Source: Bacteroidia bacterium (GTDB lineage: Bacteria > Bacteroidota > Bacteroidia > Flavobacteriales > NORP286). From it: a stretch of DNA of 8,459 nucleotides. This document shows, one piece after another, positions 1-6,312 of the stretch. The translations under genes and the position numbers were made by a program. The stretch spans positions 1 through 8,459 of the forward strand of contig JAESTI010000292.1 of the NCBI GenBank assembly GCA_016763665.1, in the 5' to 3' direction. The notes beneath the pieces were generated by a model. That model worked only from the letters and a program-made list of their open reading frames with translations, was not told the origin of the DNA and ran no database searches. The first letter of the stretch is position 1. Every line of letters starts with the position of its first letter.

Positions 1-260
1 AAAAGAGATTAGAAGCCATCATATATAAAGATGCCAGAACACGAATTGTTGACTTCCTGAAAGAAATGGCTGATGAAATAGGTGAGTCTGCTGCAAGCGA
101 AACCTATATTCGAAATTATTTAACCCATAATGATATTGCCAATCTCACCGCAACCTCAAGACAAACAGTTACAACCGTTCTCAATGATCTAAGAGCGAAA
201 GATCTGATCTACTTTGATAGAACTCGTATATTAATTCGGGATCTGACCAAGTTGAATTAG
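1..260 (+). CDS. Crp/Fnr-family transcriptional regulator, C-terminal part (5' end outside window)
   Basis: This frame is open from base 3 of the window to a TAG at 258-260, so only the last 85 residues are seen and the N-terminal cyclic-nucleotide-binding-like domain is missing. What remains is the end of the dimerisation helix (K-D-A-R-T-R-I-V-D-F-L) followed by a Crp-type winged helix-turn-helix. The helix-turn-helix runs from LTHNDIANLTATSRQTVTTV, with recognition helix S-R-Q-T-V-T-T-V-L, into the wing up to R-I-L-I-R-D-L. In E. coli CRP the equivalent stretch is R-E-T-V-G-R; here the base-reading Glu is Gln and the second Arg is Thr, which suggests an operator that differs from TGTGA-N6-TCACA. 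A Crp/Fnr-spaced palindrome lies 46 bp downstream, before arsS, so this protein is the natural candidate regulator of that operon. The family call is secure; the effector cannot be told because the sensor domain is absent. Confidence 0.88.
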   Translation, partial: KRLEAIIYKDARTRIVDFLKEMADEIGESAASETYIRNYLTHNDIANLTATSRQTVTTVLNDLRAKDLIYFDRTRILIRDLTKLN

Positions 261-306
261 TCACATTAGTTTCCATTCTACTTTTATTCATTTGAAAATC
301 CATTAT

Positions 307-322
307 TGTCAAAAAATTGACA
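307..322. promoter_or_regulatory. Palindromic operator, Crp/Fnr-type spacing
   Basis: The sequence TGTCAAAAAATTGACA is a perfect 6-bp inverted repeat (TGTCAA / TTGACA) around an AAAA spacer. It can also be read as TGTCA-N6-TGACA. That is the half-site length and spacing bound by Crp/Fnr dimers (CRP TGTGA-N6-TCACA, FNR TTGAT-N4-ATCAA). Its centre (314.5) lies about 39-42 bp upstream of the start site implied by the -7 element at 343-350, close to the class II activator position, and it overlaps the putative -33 TTG. Which protein binds it is inference from the adjacent regulator gene. Confidence 0.5.
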
Positions 323-350
323 GTAAGTTGTGAAATACAAACTACTTTTG
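317..350 (+). promoter_or_regulatory. Bacteroidota-type promoter of the arsenosugar operon
   Basis: TACTTTTG at 343-350 fits the Bacteroidota -7 consensus TAnnTTTG exactly. A TTG at 317-319, 23 nt upstream, can serve as the -33 element, at the upper end of the accepted 17-23 nt spacing. Transcription would begin near 354-357, giving a leader of about 30 nt before the arsS ATG at 387. No convincing Shine-Dalgarno sequence precedes that ATG, as is usual in this phylum. Confidence 0.55.
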
Positions 351-386
351 TAATGATATAGGACATAAGTAACAATTGGATTTTCT

Positions 387-1436
387 ATGCCTTCACTTAA
401 ATTCCAAAAACATAAACTTTCAAATACATCAGAGCAGATTCATATATTAGGATCTACTACCAATGGTAGCTGTAATTTTCCATCATTTAAGGATAAGTTA
501 GAGACAATTGGGTTATGGCCATTTAAACCTACTGTATTAGAAATTTTGCAGGTAAATATTGGCAAAATGTGTAATCAAACCTGTGGTCATTGTCATGTAG
601 ATGCAGGTCCTGATAGAAAAGAGATCATGAGTAGAGACACAATGCATCTCTGTCTTAATGCAATAAGAAACTCTTCTATTCATACAGTAGATATTACCGG
701 TGGTGCTCCGGAAATGAATCCTGATTTTATTTGGTTTGTTGAGGGGATCAGAAAAATAGAAAGAGAGTTAAAAATAATAGTTAGAAGTAACCTCACTATT
801 TTAACATCAAATAAGAAGTACAAGGATTATCCCACATTCTTTGCCGAAAATAATATTACAGTAATTTCTTCTTTACCCTGCTATACAGCGAAGAATACAG
901 ATAAGCAAAGAGGAAAAGGTGTTTTTAGTCATTCCATTGAAGCACTTAAAAGGCTAAATGAAGTGGGGTATGGAAAAAAAGATACCAAATTGGAATTGCA
1001 TCTTGTATACAATCCATTGGGGCCTTTTTTACCACCACCTCAGGAAAAATTACAAGATGACTACAATAAACAGCTTTTTGAAAACTTTGGTGTGGAGTTC
1101 AACGAGTTGTATACAATTACAAATTTGCCTATAAGTAGATTTCTTGATTATTTGGTTACAATTGGGGAATATGAAAAATATATGGAGTTGTTGATTGAAA
1201 ATTTCAACTCTTCTGCTGCTTTCGGTGTAATGTGCAGAAATACAATTTCAGTTGGTTGGGATGGGTACTTATACGATTGTGATTTCAATCAAATGCTGGA
1301 CATGAAACTTGATAAAACCCAACATATAAGCAATTTTGATGATGAAAAACTTGCTGAAAGAGAAATTAAAGTGAATCAGCATTGTTTTGGATGCACAGCT
1401 GGAGCTGGGTCAAGTTGCCAAGGTGCGCTCACTTAA
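387..1436 (+). CDS. arsS: Arsenosugar biosynthesis radical SAM protein ArsS
   Basis: ArsS is a cytoplasmic radical SAM enzyme. In arsenosugar biosynthesis it transfers the 5'-deoxyadenosyl moiety of SAM to dimethylated arsenic, giving the precursor of dimethylarsinoyl sugars. The 349-aa protein has the family hallmark Q-V-N-I-G-K-M-C-N-Q-T-C-G-H-C-H-V-D-A-G-P near residues 55-75; C62, C66 and C69 form the CxxxCxxC motif for the 4Fe-4S cluster. T-G-G-A-P-E (residues 104-109) is the SAM-binding glycine motif. The C-terminal half (DUF3641 type) contributes C283 and C298 in V-M-C-R-N and Y-D-C-D-F, and the ending C-F-G-C-T-A-G-A-G-S-S-C (C333, C336, C344), probable ligands of a second cluster. 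Some family members are selenoproteins; this copy has only cysteines and no in-frame TGA. It is first in a five-gene operon, 12 nt before the rhodanese gene, and arsM lies in the same run. Confidence 0.93.
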   Translation: MPSLKFQKHKLSNTSEQIHILGSTTNGSCNFPSFKDKLETIGLWPFKPTVLEILQVNIGKMCNQTCGHCHVDAGPDRKEIMSRDTMHLCLNAIRNSSIHTVDITGGAPEMNPDFIWFVEGIRKIERELKIIVRSNLTILTSNKKYKDYPTFFAENNITVISSLPCYTAKNTDKQRGKGVFSHSIEALKRLNEVGYGKKDTKLELHLVYNPLGPFLPPPQEKLQDDYNKQLFENFGVEFNELYTITNLPISRFLDYLVTIGEYEKYMELLIENFNSSAAFGVMCRNTISVGWDGYLYDCDFNQMLDMKLDKTQHISNFDDEKLAEREIKVNQHCFGCTAGAGSSCQGALT

Positions 1437-1448
1437 AAATTATTTCTT

Positions 1449-1958
1449 TTGAAATACCAATTGATATTATTGATTTGTTTATTGAACATTCATTCTTGGG
1501 CATGTGGTCAAGACAACTTACGGCCTATCGAAGAAAAAATAAAGGAAATTTATAAGAATACAGTACCAATCATCAAACCTGAAAACCTGATCAAAAAATT
1601 AAATCAGGGTCAAGAGATAATCATTATTGATACTAGAACTGAGGAAGAGTATAACATCAGTCATATTAAAACTGCATTATGGATCAATTATGATAGTTTT
1701 AATCCGGAATTAGTGAAAGACTTCGGCAAAAATGAAGAATTGGTGTTGTATTGTTCAATCGGATATAGAAGTGAACGTCTGGGAGAAATATTGATACAAA
1801 TGGGGTTTACTAATGTGTATAATCTTTATGGTGGAATATTTGAATGGTTTAATAAAGAAAATGAAGTTGTCAACTCTAATGGAAATAAAACAAACAAAAT
1901 TCATTCATATTCCGGAAAGTGGGCCAAATTTATTGAGAGAGGAGATGTCGTTTATTGA
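1449..1958 (+). CDS. Exported rhodanese-like domain protein (TTG start)
   Basis: This 169-aa protein has an N-terminal secretion signal (residues 1-18, hydrophobic L-I-L-L-I-C-L-L). A cysteine at position 19 in S-W-A-C-G could be lipidated, although W at -2 is a poor lipobox residue. The single rhodanese domain spans about residues 42-136. It contains I-D-T-R-T-E-E-E-Y-N-I-S-H-I (60-73), the catalytic loop C102-S-I-G-Y-R-S and the closing Y-G-G-I-F-E-W. Catalytic Cys102 is present, so it may carry persulfide sulfur or act as a thiol enzyme in the periplasm. No in-frame ATG exists before residue 118, so TTG at 1449 is chosen because it gives a complete signal peptide (M-K-Y-Q). The gene starts 12 nt after arsS and in the same frame. 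Exported rhodaneses recur beside arsS in Bacteroidota, but their role in the arsenic pathway is not known; thioarsenic chemistry is speculation. Confidence 0.85.
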   Translation: MKYQLILLICLLNIHSWACGQDNLRPIEEKIKEIYKNTVPIIKPENLIKKLNQGQEIIIIDTRTEEEYNISHIKTALWINYDSFNPELVKDFGKNEELVLYCSIGYRSERLGEILIQMGFTNVYNLYGGIFEWFNKENEVVNSNGNKTNKIHSYSGKWAKFIERGDVVY

Positions 1959-1991
1959 AAAGTTATAGGACATTAAGATATTAAAAAAAGC

Positions 1992-2384
1992 ATGAAAGAT
2001 TTATTAGAATTACTGAAAGCAAAATATGGTTGGTTAGTTAATGACTATGGATTTAAAATTAGTGATAAAGGCAAACCTGGATTTTTCGATAACGCTTTTG
2101 TGGTTTTAAATAATGATAAACTCAATTTTATATTCACTAAGGATCGGGATGAATATTGCCTATATTTTAAATTTTCTCATAATAGTAAAGATTACTACTT
2201 CGGCTCTTATGATTTATTTAAATTAGCTGATAATTCAACGGAAATAAGCCATTTTTTTAATGATGAATTATTTATTCGAGAATTTAAGAATAGTATGTCA
2301 AGGATAATTAAGTTATTTAGTAATGAAGCACTTGACAATACAATCTTGAAAATTAAAGAACTAAAGTTGAAGAATTTAGCTTAA
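1992..2384 (+). CDS. Hypothetical protein inside the arsenosugar operon
   Basis: I do not recognise this 130-aa protein. It begins with an ATG 33 nt after the rhodanese gene. It has no signal peptide, no membrane segment and no Cys/His metal motif (a single cysteine, C56). The layout looks like a compact alpha/beta domain: an N-terminal helix (M-K-D-L-L-E-L-L-K-A-K-Y-G), then aromatic strand-like stretches (N-A-F-V-V-L, L-N-F-I-F-T-K, Y-C-L-Y-F-K-F, D-Y-Y-F-G-S-Y), then two basic helices rich in Lys, Leu and Ile. The opening pattern (W-L-V-N-D-Y-G-F-K) and general look resemble small cytosolic proteins of the immunity/DUF kind, but this is an impression only. Its spacers (33 and 51 nt) are longer than those elsewhere in the operon, and it looks especially AT-rich, so it may be a later insertion. 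Being co-directional and sandwiched, it is probably co-transcribed. Confidence 0.75.
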   Translation: MKDLLELLKAKYGWLVNDYGFKISDKGKPGFFDNAFVVLNNDKLNFIFTKDRDEYCLYFKFSHNSKDYYFGSYDLFKLADNSTEISHFFNDELFIREFKNSMSRIIKLFSNEALDNTILKIKELKLKNLA

Positions 2385-2413
2385 GCCTTAATAAGTAATT
2401 AAAGTACATTATT

Positions 2414-2428
2414 ACATCTTAAAGATGT
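2414..2428. repeat. Short perfect palindrome before the glycosyltransferase gene
   Basis: ACATCTT-A-AAGATGT is a perfect 7-bp inverted repeat around one base. It lies in the 51-nt spacer and ends 7 bp before the ATG at 2436. As RNA it could form only a weak 5-bp hairpin (ACATC/GATGT, loop TTAAA) over the translation start region; as DNA it could be a dimer-binding site. There is no T-tract, so it is not a terminator. Confidence 0.3.
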
Positions 2429-2435
2429 TGTGTAA

Positions 2436-3032
2436 ATGAACCAGCTTATGATATTTGTAAAAAATCCTGAATTGGGGAAAGTTAAAACCCGGTTGGCCTC
2501 TTCAATAGGAGTAGAAGCTGCATTAGAAGTTTATAGAAACTTACTAAATCATACCAGAAGAATAACGATCAAATTAGAATGTCAAAAAACTGTGGGTTAC
2601 TCACAATTTGTTGATGATAATGATATTTGGGATAATTCCATTTATGATAAGGAGTTGCAGATAGGGCATGATTTAGGTGAGAAAATGAGTGGTGCTTTTC
2701 AAAACTTCTTCCAAAATGAAAGCAGTAAAGTTGTAATAATCGGTTCTGATTGTTCTGAGCTAACGAAAGAAATAATTGAAGAATCTTTTATCATGCTTGA
2801 TGATAATGATGTTGTGATTGGACCTGCAAAAGATGGCGGATACTATTTGTTGGGAATGAAAAAGTATTACCCGCAATTATTTGAAAATAAAAAATGGAGC
2901 ACAAATTCAGTGTTATCTAGTACGATTGTTGATTTAGAAAATCTTGAAGTGGATTATCATATACTTCAAGAATTATCTGATATTGATCGTGTTGAAGATT
3001 TGAAAATAATGGTTGATCAGCCTAAAATATAA
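2436..3032 (+). CDS. TIGR04282-family arsenosugar biosynthesis glycosyltransferase (DUF2064)
   Basis: This 198-aa GT-A-like protein of the DUF2064/TIGR04282 family has the usual length and no signal peptide. Family motifs occur in order: the nucleotide-binding start F-V-K-N-P-E-L-G-K-V-K-T-R-L-A (residues 7-21); Q-I-G-H-D-L-G-E-K-M (75-84); the metal-binding-type I-G-S-D-C (102-106); and G-P-A-K-D-G-G-Y-Y-L-L-G (129-140), followed by the D-I-D-R-V-E-D-L tail. The position after G-S-D-C is usually Pro and is Ser here, a mild variation. It is assigned to arsenosugar synthesis because the family co-occurs with arsS and arsM; the step, probably adding or modifying the sugar or aglycone part after ArsS, has not been shown to my knowledge. 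Only 4 nt separate its stop from the arsM ATG, so the two are probably translationally coupled. Confidence 0.88.
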   Translation: MNQLMIFVKNPELGKVKTRLASSIGVEAALEVYRNLLNHTRRITIKLECQKTVGYSQFVDDNDIWDNSIYDKELQIGHDLGEKMSGAFQNFFQNESSKVVIIGSDCSELTKEIIEESFIMLDDNDVVIGPAKDGGYYLLGMKKYYPQLFENKKWSTNSVLSSTIVDLENLEVDYHILQELSDIDRVEDLKIMVDQPKI

Positions 3033-3036
3033 AGTT

Positions 3037-4008
3037 ATGGAAAGCTATTTAGAAACTACTGTAGATGTTTACAAACAGGCGGCCTTAGAACCTGAAAAGG
3101 GATTGTGTTGCACCACAACACCTGTTTGGCAATTACCAGGATTACATGTTCCTGGTAAGATGTTAGAAATGAACTATGGATGTGGTTCAACAGTTCATCC
3201 CAGAGATTTGGCTAATGATCCTACAGTGTTGTATGTTGGTGTAGGAGGAGGTATGGAGCTTTTTCAATTTTCCTATTTTACCAGAAAACCAAATTCAGTG
3301 ATTGGAGTAGATGTGGTTGATGAAATGATAGATGCTTGTCGTGAAAATTTAATTGAAGCAGAAAAGACCAATGATTGGTTTCAAAAATCATTCATTAATT
3401 TAAAAAAGGGGAGTGCTCTTGATCTGCCGATTGAAGATGAAAGTATCGATGTGGCTGCCCAAAATTGCCTTTTCAATATTTTCGAAAAAACAGATTTAAC
3501 AATTGCCCTCAAAGAGATGCATCGTGTTTTGAAACCTCATGGAAGATTAATTCTATCCGATCCTGTTTGTGAATATCCTATACCTGAACATTTGCGTAAA
3601 GACGAACAGCTTAGGGCAATCTGCATTAGCGGAGCGATTTCATTAAGTGAATATATTCAGCAAATTACGGATTTAGGTTTTGGAACTGTTGAAGTTAGGG
3701 CTAAGCGTCCGTATCGCTTGCTCGATTCTAATCATTATGATGTGGATAATCTCATAACCATTGAAAGCGTTGAGATTTGCGCTATTAAGGATCCTATGCC
3801 TGAGGATGGGCCTTGTGTATTTACAGGCAAAACAGCAATTTATTATGGTGCTAATGAATATTTTGATGATGACAAGGGACATACTTTGTTTCTAAACCAA
3901 CCATTGGCAGTGTGTGACAAAACTGCTGGTGCTTTGAAATCTCTTAACAGAAATGATATCTATATTTCAGAATCAACATGGTTTTATGATGGTGGTGGGT
4001 GTTGTTAA
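3037..4008 (+). CDS. arsM: Arsenosugar biosynthesis arsenite methyltransferase ArsM
   Basis: ArsM is a cytoplasmic SAM-dependent methyltransferase that methylates As(III) stepwise and supplies the dimethylarsenic substrate of ArsS. The start chosen is ATG 3037 (323 aa), 4 nt after the glycosyltransferase stop; an in-frame TTG at 3013 would overlap that gene and add eight unconserved residues. The Rossmann core carries SAM motif I L-Y-V-G-V-G-G-G (65-72), acidic D92 in G-V-D-V-V-D-E-M, and Q-N-C-L-F-N (142-147). By family recollection, C49 (Y-G-C-G-S-T), C144 (Q-N-C) and C195 (A-I-C-I-S-G-A) match the three arsenic-binding cysteines of eukaryotic CmArsM. Extra cysteines include the pair C24-C25 near the N terminus and C260, C293, C322 and C323; the protein ends G-G-G-C-C. 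The long C-terminal extension is typical of the arsenosugar-linked subgroup. It is the last gene of the operon. Confidence 0.92.
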   Translation: MESYLETTVDVYKQAALEPEKGLCCTTTPVWQLPGLHVPGKMLEMNYGCGSTVHPRDLANDPTVLYVGVGGGMELFQFSYFTRKPNSVIGVDVVDEMIDACRENLIEAEKTNDWFQKSFINLKKGSALDLPIEDESIDVAAQNCLFNIFEKTDLTIALKEMHRVLKPHGRLILSDPVCEYPIPEHLRKDEQLRAICISGAISLSEYIQQITDLGFGTVEVRAKRPYRLLDSNHYDVDNLITIESVEICAIKDPMPEDGPCVFTGKTAIYYGANEYFDDDKGHTLFLNQPLAVCDKTAGALKSLNRNDIYISESTWFYDGGGCC

Positions 4009-4056
4009 TCGTTAATCTATTATATCGAAGGGACTGATTCAAAAGTTAAGAAAAAG

Positions 4057-4147
4057 CTGTCATTCTGAACGATAGTGAAGAATCTGTTGGGTTTTGCGTT
4101 CTATTAAACAGACTCTTCGTTCCATTGCATTTCACTCAGAGTGACAG
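4057..4147. repeat. Interrupted inverted repeat, probable dispersed intergenic element
   Basis: This 91-bp element has two nested arm pairs. The outer arms are CTGTCATTCTGA (4057-4068) and TCAGAGTGACAG (4136-4147), matching at 11 of 12 positions. The inner arms are GAAGAATCTGTT (4077-4088) and AACAGACTCTTC (4107-4118), also 11 of 12. The motif TGTCATTCTGA...GAAGAATCT is one I recognise as a common intergenic hairpin element in Bacteroidota genomes. It sits between the arsM stop and the promoter region of the next gene and could fold into a long stem-loop that ends or insulates the arsenosugar transcript. The arms differ by substitutions and by a central asymmetry, so this copy is decayed. Dispersal in this genome cannot be tested from one window. 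Confidence 0.7.
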
Positions 4148-4153
4148 ATAACT

Positions 4154-4161
4154 TAATTTTG
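4154..4161 (+). promoter_or_regulatory. Candidate -7 element for the TPR-phosphatase gene
   Basis: TAATTTTG fits TAnnTTTG and lies 35 nt before the chosen ATG at 4197. The nearest TTG that could act as -33 (4125-4127) is 26 nt away, longer than ideal, so support is limited. It begins 6 bp after the inverted repeat. Confidence 0.35.
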
Positions 4162-4196
4162 AATTGCATTTGAAAATGATGATATTTATTTATCTA

Positions 4197-6239
4197 ATGA
4201 ATAGATTTAAGAAAATAGCTGTGTCATTTTTAATTGTTAGCTCTATCTCATTTGCTTTTGCGGATGCAAAAATTGATTCACTACAAAATGTATTAGACAA
4301 TACAACCAATGATACTTTAAAAATCAACTTACTTAACAGGTTGTCCTGGACTATCAGGAGTAATGACCCTCAAAAAGCTTTAAAATATACCATGATTGCC
4401 AAGGCCCTGGCTGAATCTTTGGTGACAAATACTGATACTATACTAGATTCTACTCTCTTTAAAGCATTGGCATCTTCATACAACAGCATAGGAATCATCC
4501 AAAAGAATTTAGGCAATTATGAAACTGCACTTGATTATTACATCAAATCTTTAAGAATGCGAGAAAAATTGGGAAATCAGAGATCTGTAGCTGGTTCATA
4601 TAATAATATTGGTATTGTTTATAAAAACCTGAAAAATTATGAGCAGGCATTGGCCTATTATTATAAGGCGCTGGAGATCAATAAGGAAACTAACAATAAA
4701 TTATGGATGGCTTATAATTATAATAATATCGGAGTCGCTTATCAAGTATTAGGTAAATACGATGAAGCATTAGAAGCCAATTTTAATTCCATGGAAATTA
4801 AAAAGGAAATAGGGAAGGGAGAAATTTCTTCCTCCTATAATAATATTGGTGAGATCTATATTCAAAAAGGAGAGTATGATAAAGCATTAGAATATATAAT
4901 GAAAGCTATAAACCTGGTAGAAGAGAGTGGGGATACCTACGGAATGATGATCTTCCTTTCAGGTGCTGGAATGGTGTATAAAAAGAAAGGTGATTATGCT
5001 AAGGCTATCGACTATTTTAATCAATCACTAGATTTAGCAAAGGATTACGGAGGCAAAAAGGAAATGAGGAATGCATATTTAAGGCTGGCAAAATCCTATG
5101 CAGAATTAAATGACTTTGAAGAGGCTTATAGTTTCTTTAATAGTTATAATGCGATCAAGGATAGTTTGTTTACGGAGGAGTCTACCAAGGCAGTAGCTGA
5201 AATGAGGGAGAAGTATGAAGCAGATAAAAAGGAAAATGCAATTCAAATTTTAGAAAGAGATCAGCAAATAACAGAACTAGAAGTTAAAAGGCAAAAAGTC
5301 TTTAAATATAGTTTTCTCGGTGGGTTGATATTATTTGGAATTCTTGCGGTTATCTTGTATAACCGATACCAGTTTAAGAAAAGGGCAAATAAGTTGTTAC
5401 ATGAACAAAAAGAGCAAATTGAACTTCAAAATAAGAATATTATGGATAGCATTAGCTATGCGAAACGCATTCAGAATGCAATCCTTATTCCGAAAGAAGA
5501 GATTAACCAGTACTTGACAAATTGCTTTATCCTTTACAAGCCTCGTGATGTTGTAAGTGGAGATTTCTACTATTTCTCCAAGAAAGGTAACAGAATCATT
5601 ATTTCTGCTGTTGATTGTACAGGGCACGGTGTTCCAGGGGCGTTTATGAGCATGATCGGTAATGAGTTGTTAAATCAAATTGTAAATCAGAAGAACATCT
5701 TGAAACCGGATGAAATTCTTGAAGAGCTTAATGATGGTGTAATGGGTGCTTTAAGGCAGAATAAAGAAGATTCAGATAGTATTGACGGAATGGACCTTGC
5801 TTTATGCACTATTGATATGCAAAATAAAATCATTGAATATGCAGGGGCACACAATCCTTTATACATAGTGCGAAACAATATAGATAGTAAACAAACTCAT
5901 GCCAATAATGGAGAATCTGAAGTTTCGAAGTTAGAAGTTATAAAAGCTGATAAAATAGCTATTGGAGGTGCAATTTGGGGATCGGATAGAGAATTCACCA
6001 ATCATACTGTTTCTCTTAATGATGGGGATGCCATTTATATGTTTTCTGATGGCTACTGGGATCAATTTGGAGGTCCGAAAAATAAAAGATTCAAGTCAAA
6101 AAAATTCAAAGAAATTATTTTAGAAATACAAGGCAAATCAATGCAAGAGCAGCATGATTTTCTTGATAAAACCATTGAAGATTGGCGTGGAGAATATGAA
6201 CAAACTGATGACATAACGGTAATTGGAATTAGAGTATGA
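4197..6239 (+). CDS. TPR-containing membrane protein with cytoplasmic PP2C/SpoIIE-type serine phosphatase domain
   Basis: ATG 4197 is chosen (680 aa) because it gives a clean signal peptide: M-N-R-F-K-K, a hydrophobic stretch, then F-A-F-A-D-A near residue 23. A TTG at 4164 or ATGs at 4176/4179 would add a non-typical extension. Residues about 90-320 form five to six TPRs with repeated Y-N-N-I-G starts, probably periplasmic ligand- or protein-sensing repeats. A coiled coil (about 330-368), one transmembrane helix (about 370-388) and a second coiled segment with S-I-S-Y-A-K-R-I-Q-N-A-I-L (418-430) follow. The SpoIIE/PP2C domain (about 445-680) has its metal-ligand motifs intact: S-G-D-F-Y (454-458), A-V-D-C-T-G-H-G-V-P-G (471-481), D-G-M-D-L-A (530-535), M-F-S-D-G (615-619) and Q-T-D-D-I-T-V (669-675). 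It should dephosphorylate Ser/Thr on a cytoplasmic partner. The SiaC homologue 73 nt downstream is the obvious substrate. Confidence 0.92.
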   Translation: MNRFKKIAVSFLIVSSISFAFADAKIDSLQNVLDNTTNDTLKINLLNRLSWTIRSNDPQKALKYTMIAKALAESLVTNTDTILDSTLFKALASSYNSIGIIQKNLGNYETALDYYIKSLRMREKLGNQRSVAGSYNNIGIVYKNLKNYEQALAYYYKALEINKETNNKLWMAYNYNNIGVAYQVLGKYDEALEANFNSMEIKKEIGKGEISSSYNNIGEIYIQKGEYDKALEYIMKAINLVEESGDTYGMMIFLSGAGMVYKKKGDYAKAIDYFNQSLDLAKDYGGKKEMRNAYLRLAKSYAELNDFEEAYSFFNSYNAIKDSLFTEESTKAVAEMREKYEADKKENAIQILERDQQITELEVKRQKVFKYSFLGGLILFGILAVILYNRYQFKKRANKLLHEQKEQIELQNKNIMDSISYAKRIQNAILIPKEEINQYLTNCFILYKPRDVVSGDFYYFSKKGNRIIISAVDCTGHGVPGAFMSMIGNELLNQIVNQKNILKPDEILEELNDGVMGALRQNKEDSDSIDGMDLALCTIDMQNKIIEYAGAHNPLYIVRNNIDSKQTHANNGESEVSKLEVIKADKIAIGGAIWGSDREFTNHTVSLNDGDAIYMFSDGYWDQFGGPKNKRFKSKKFKEIILEIQGKSMQEQHDFLDKTIEDWRGEYEQTDDITVIGIRV

Positions 6240-6277
6240 ATAGTTTTACTTGTATTCTAAAAGTTGTTATGTTTTTA

Positions 6278-6285
6278 TATCTTTG
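6278..6285 (+). promoter_or_regulatory. Candidate -7 element for the SiaC-family gene
   Basis: TATCTTTG is an exact match to TAnnTTTG, 27 nt before the GTG at 6313. A TTG at 6250-6252 could be the -33 element but the spacing (25 nt) is slightly long. If used, transcription starts near 6289-6292, which makes the upstream TTG start codons untranslatable from this transcript and supports the GTG start. Confidence 0.4.
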
Positions 6286-6312
6286 TTAGATAAATATACA
6301 GCTGCAAAAAAA

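Noticed and set aside
181..375. 64-codon minus-strand open frame between the regulator and arsS
   Set aside because: It overlaps the helix-turn-helix coding end and the promoter/palindrome region, has no family resemblance, and is explained by low stop density.
357..1977. TATAGGACAT followed by AAG at both 357-369 and 1964-1977, each 14-17 nt before a start codon
   Set aside because: A shared 10-mer is expected many times by chance in a window of this size, and no family of such leaders is seen before other genes.
3013..3036. TTG extension of arsM into the glycosyltransferase gene
   Set aside because: The added residues come from the end of the upstream gene; ATG 3037 has normal spacing and begins the family-like sequence.
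3673..3882. 69-codon minus-strand frame inside arsM
   Set aside because: It is an antisense shadow of a conserved gene, with no start signals or recognisable product.
5397..5878. Minus-strand frames of 76 and 63 codons and a short + frame within the phosphatase gene
   Set aside because: All lie across the conserved linker and PP2C motifs of the real gene and show no independent coding evidence.
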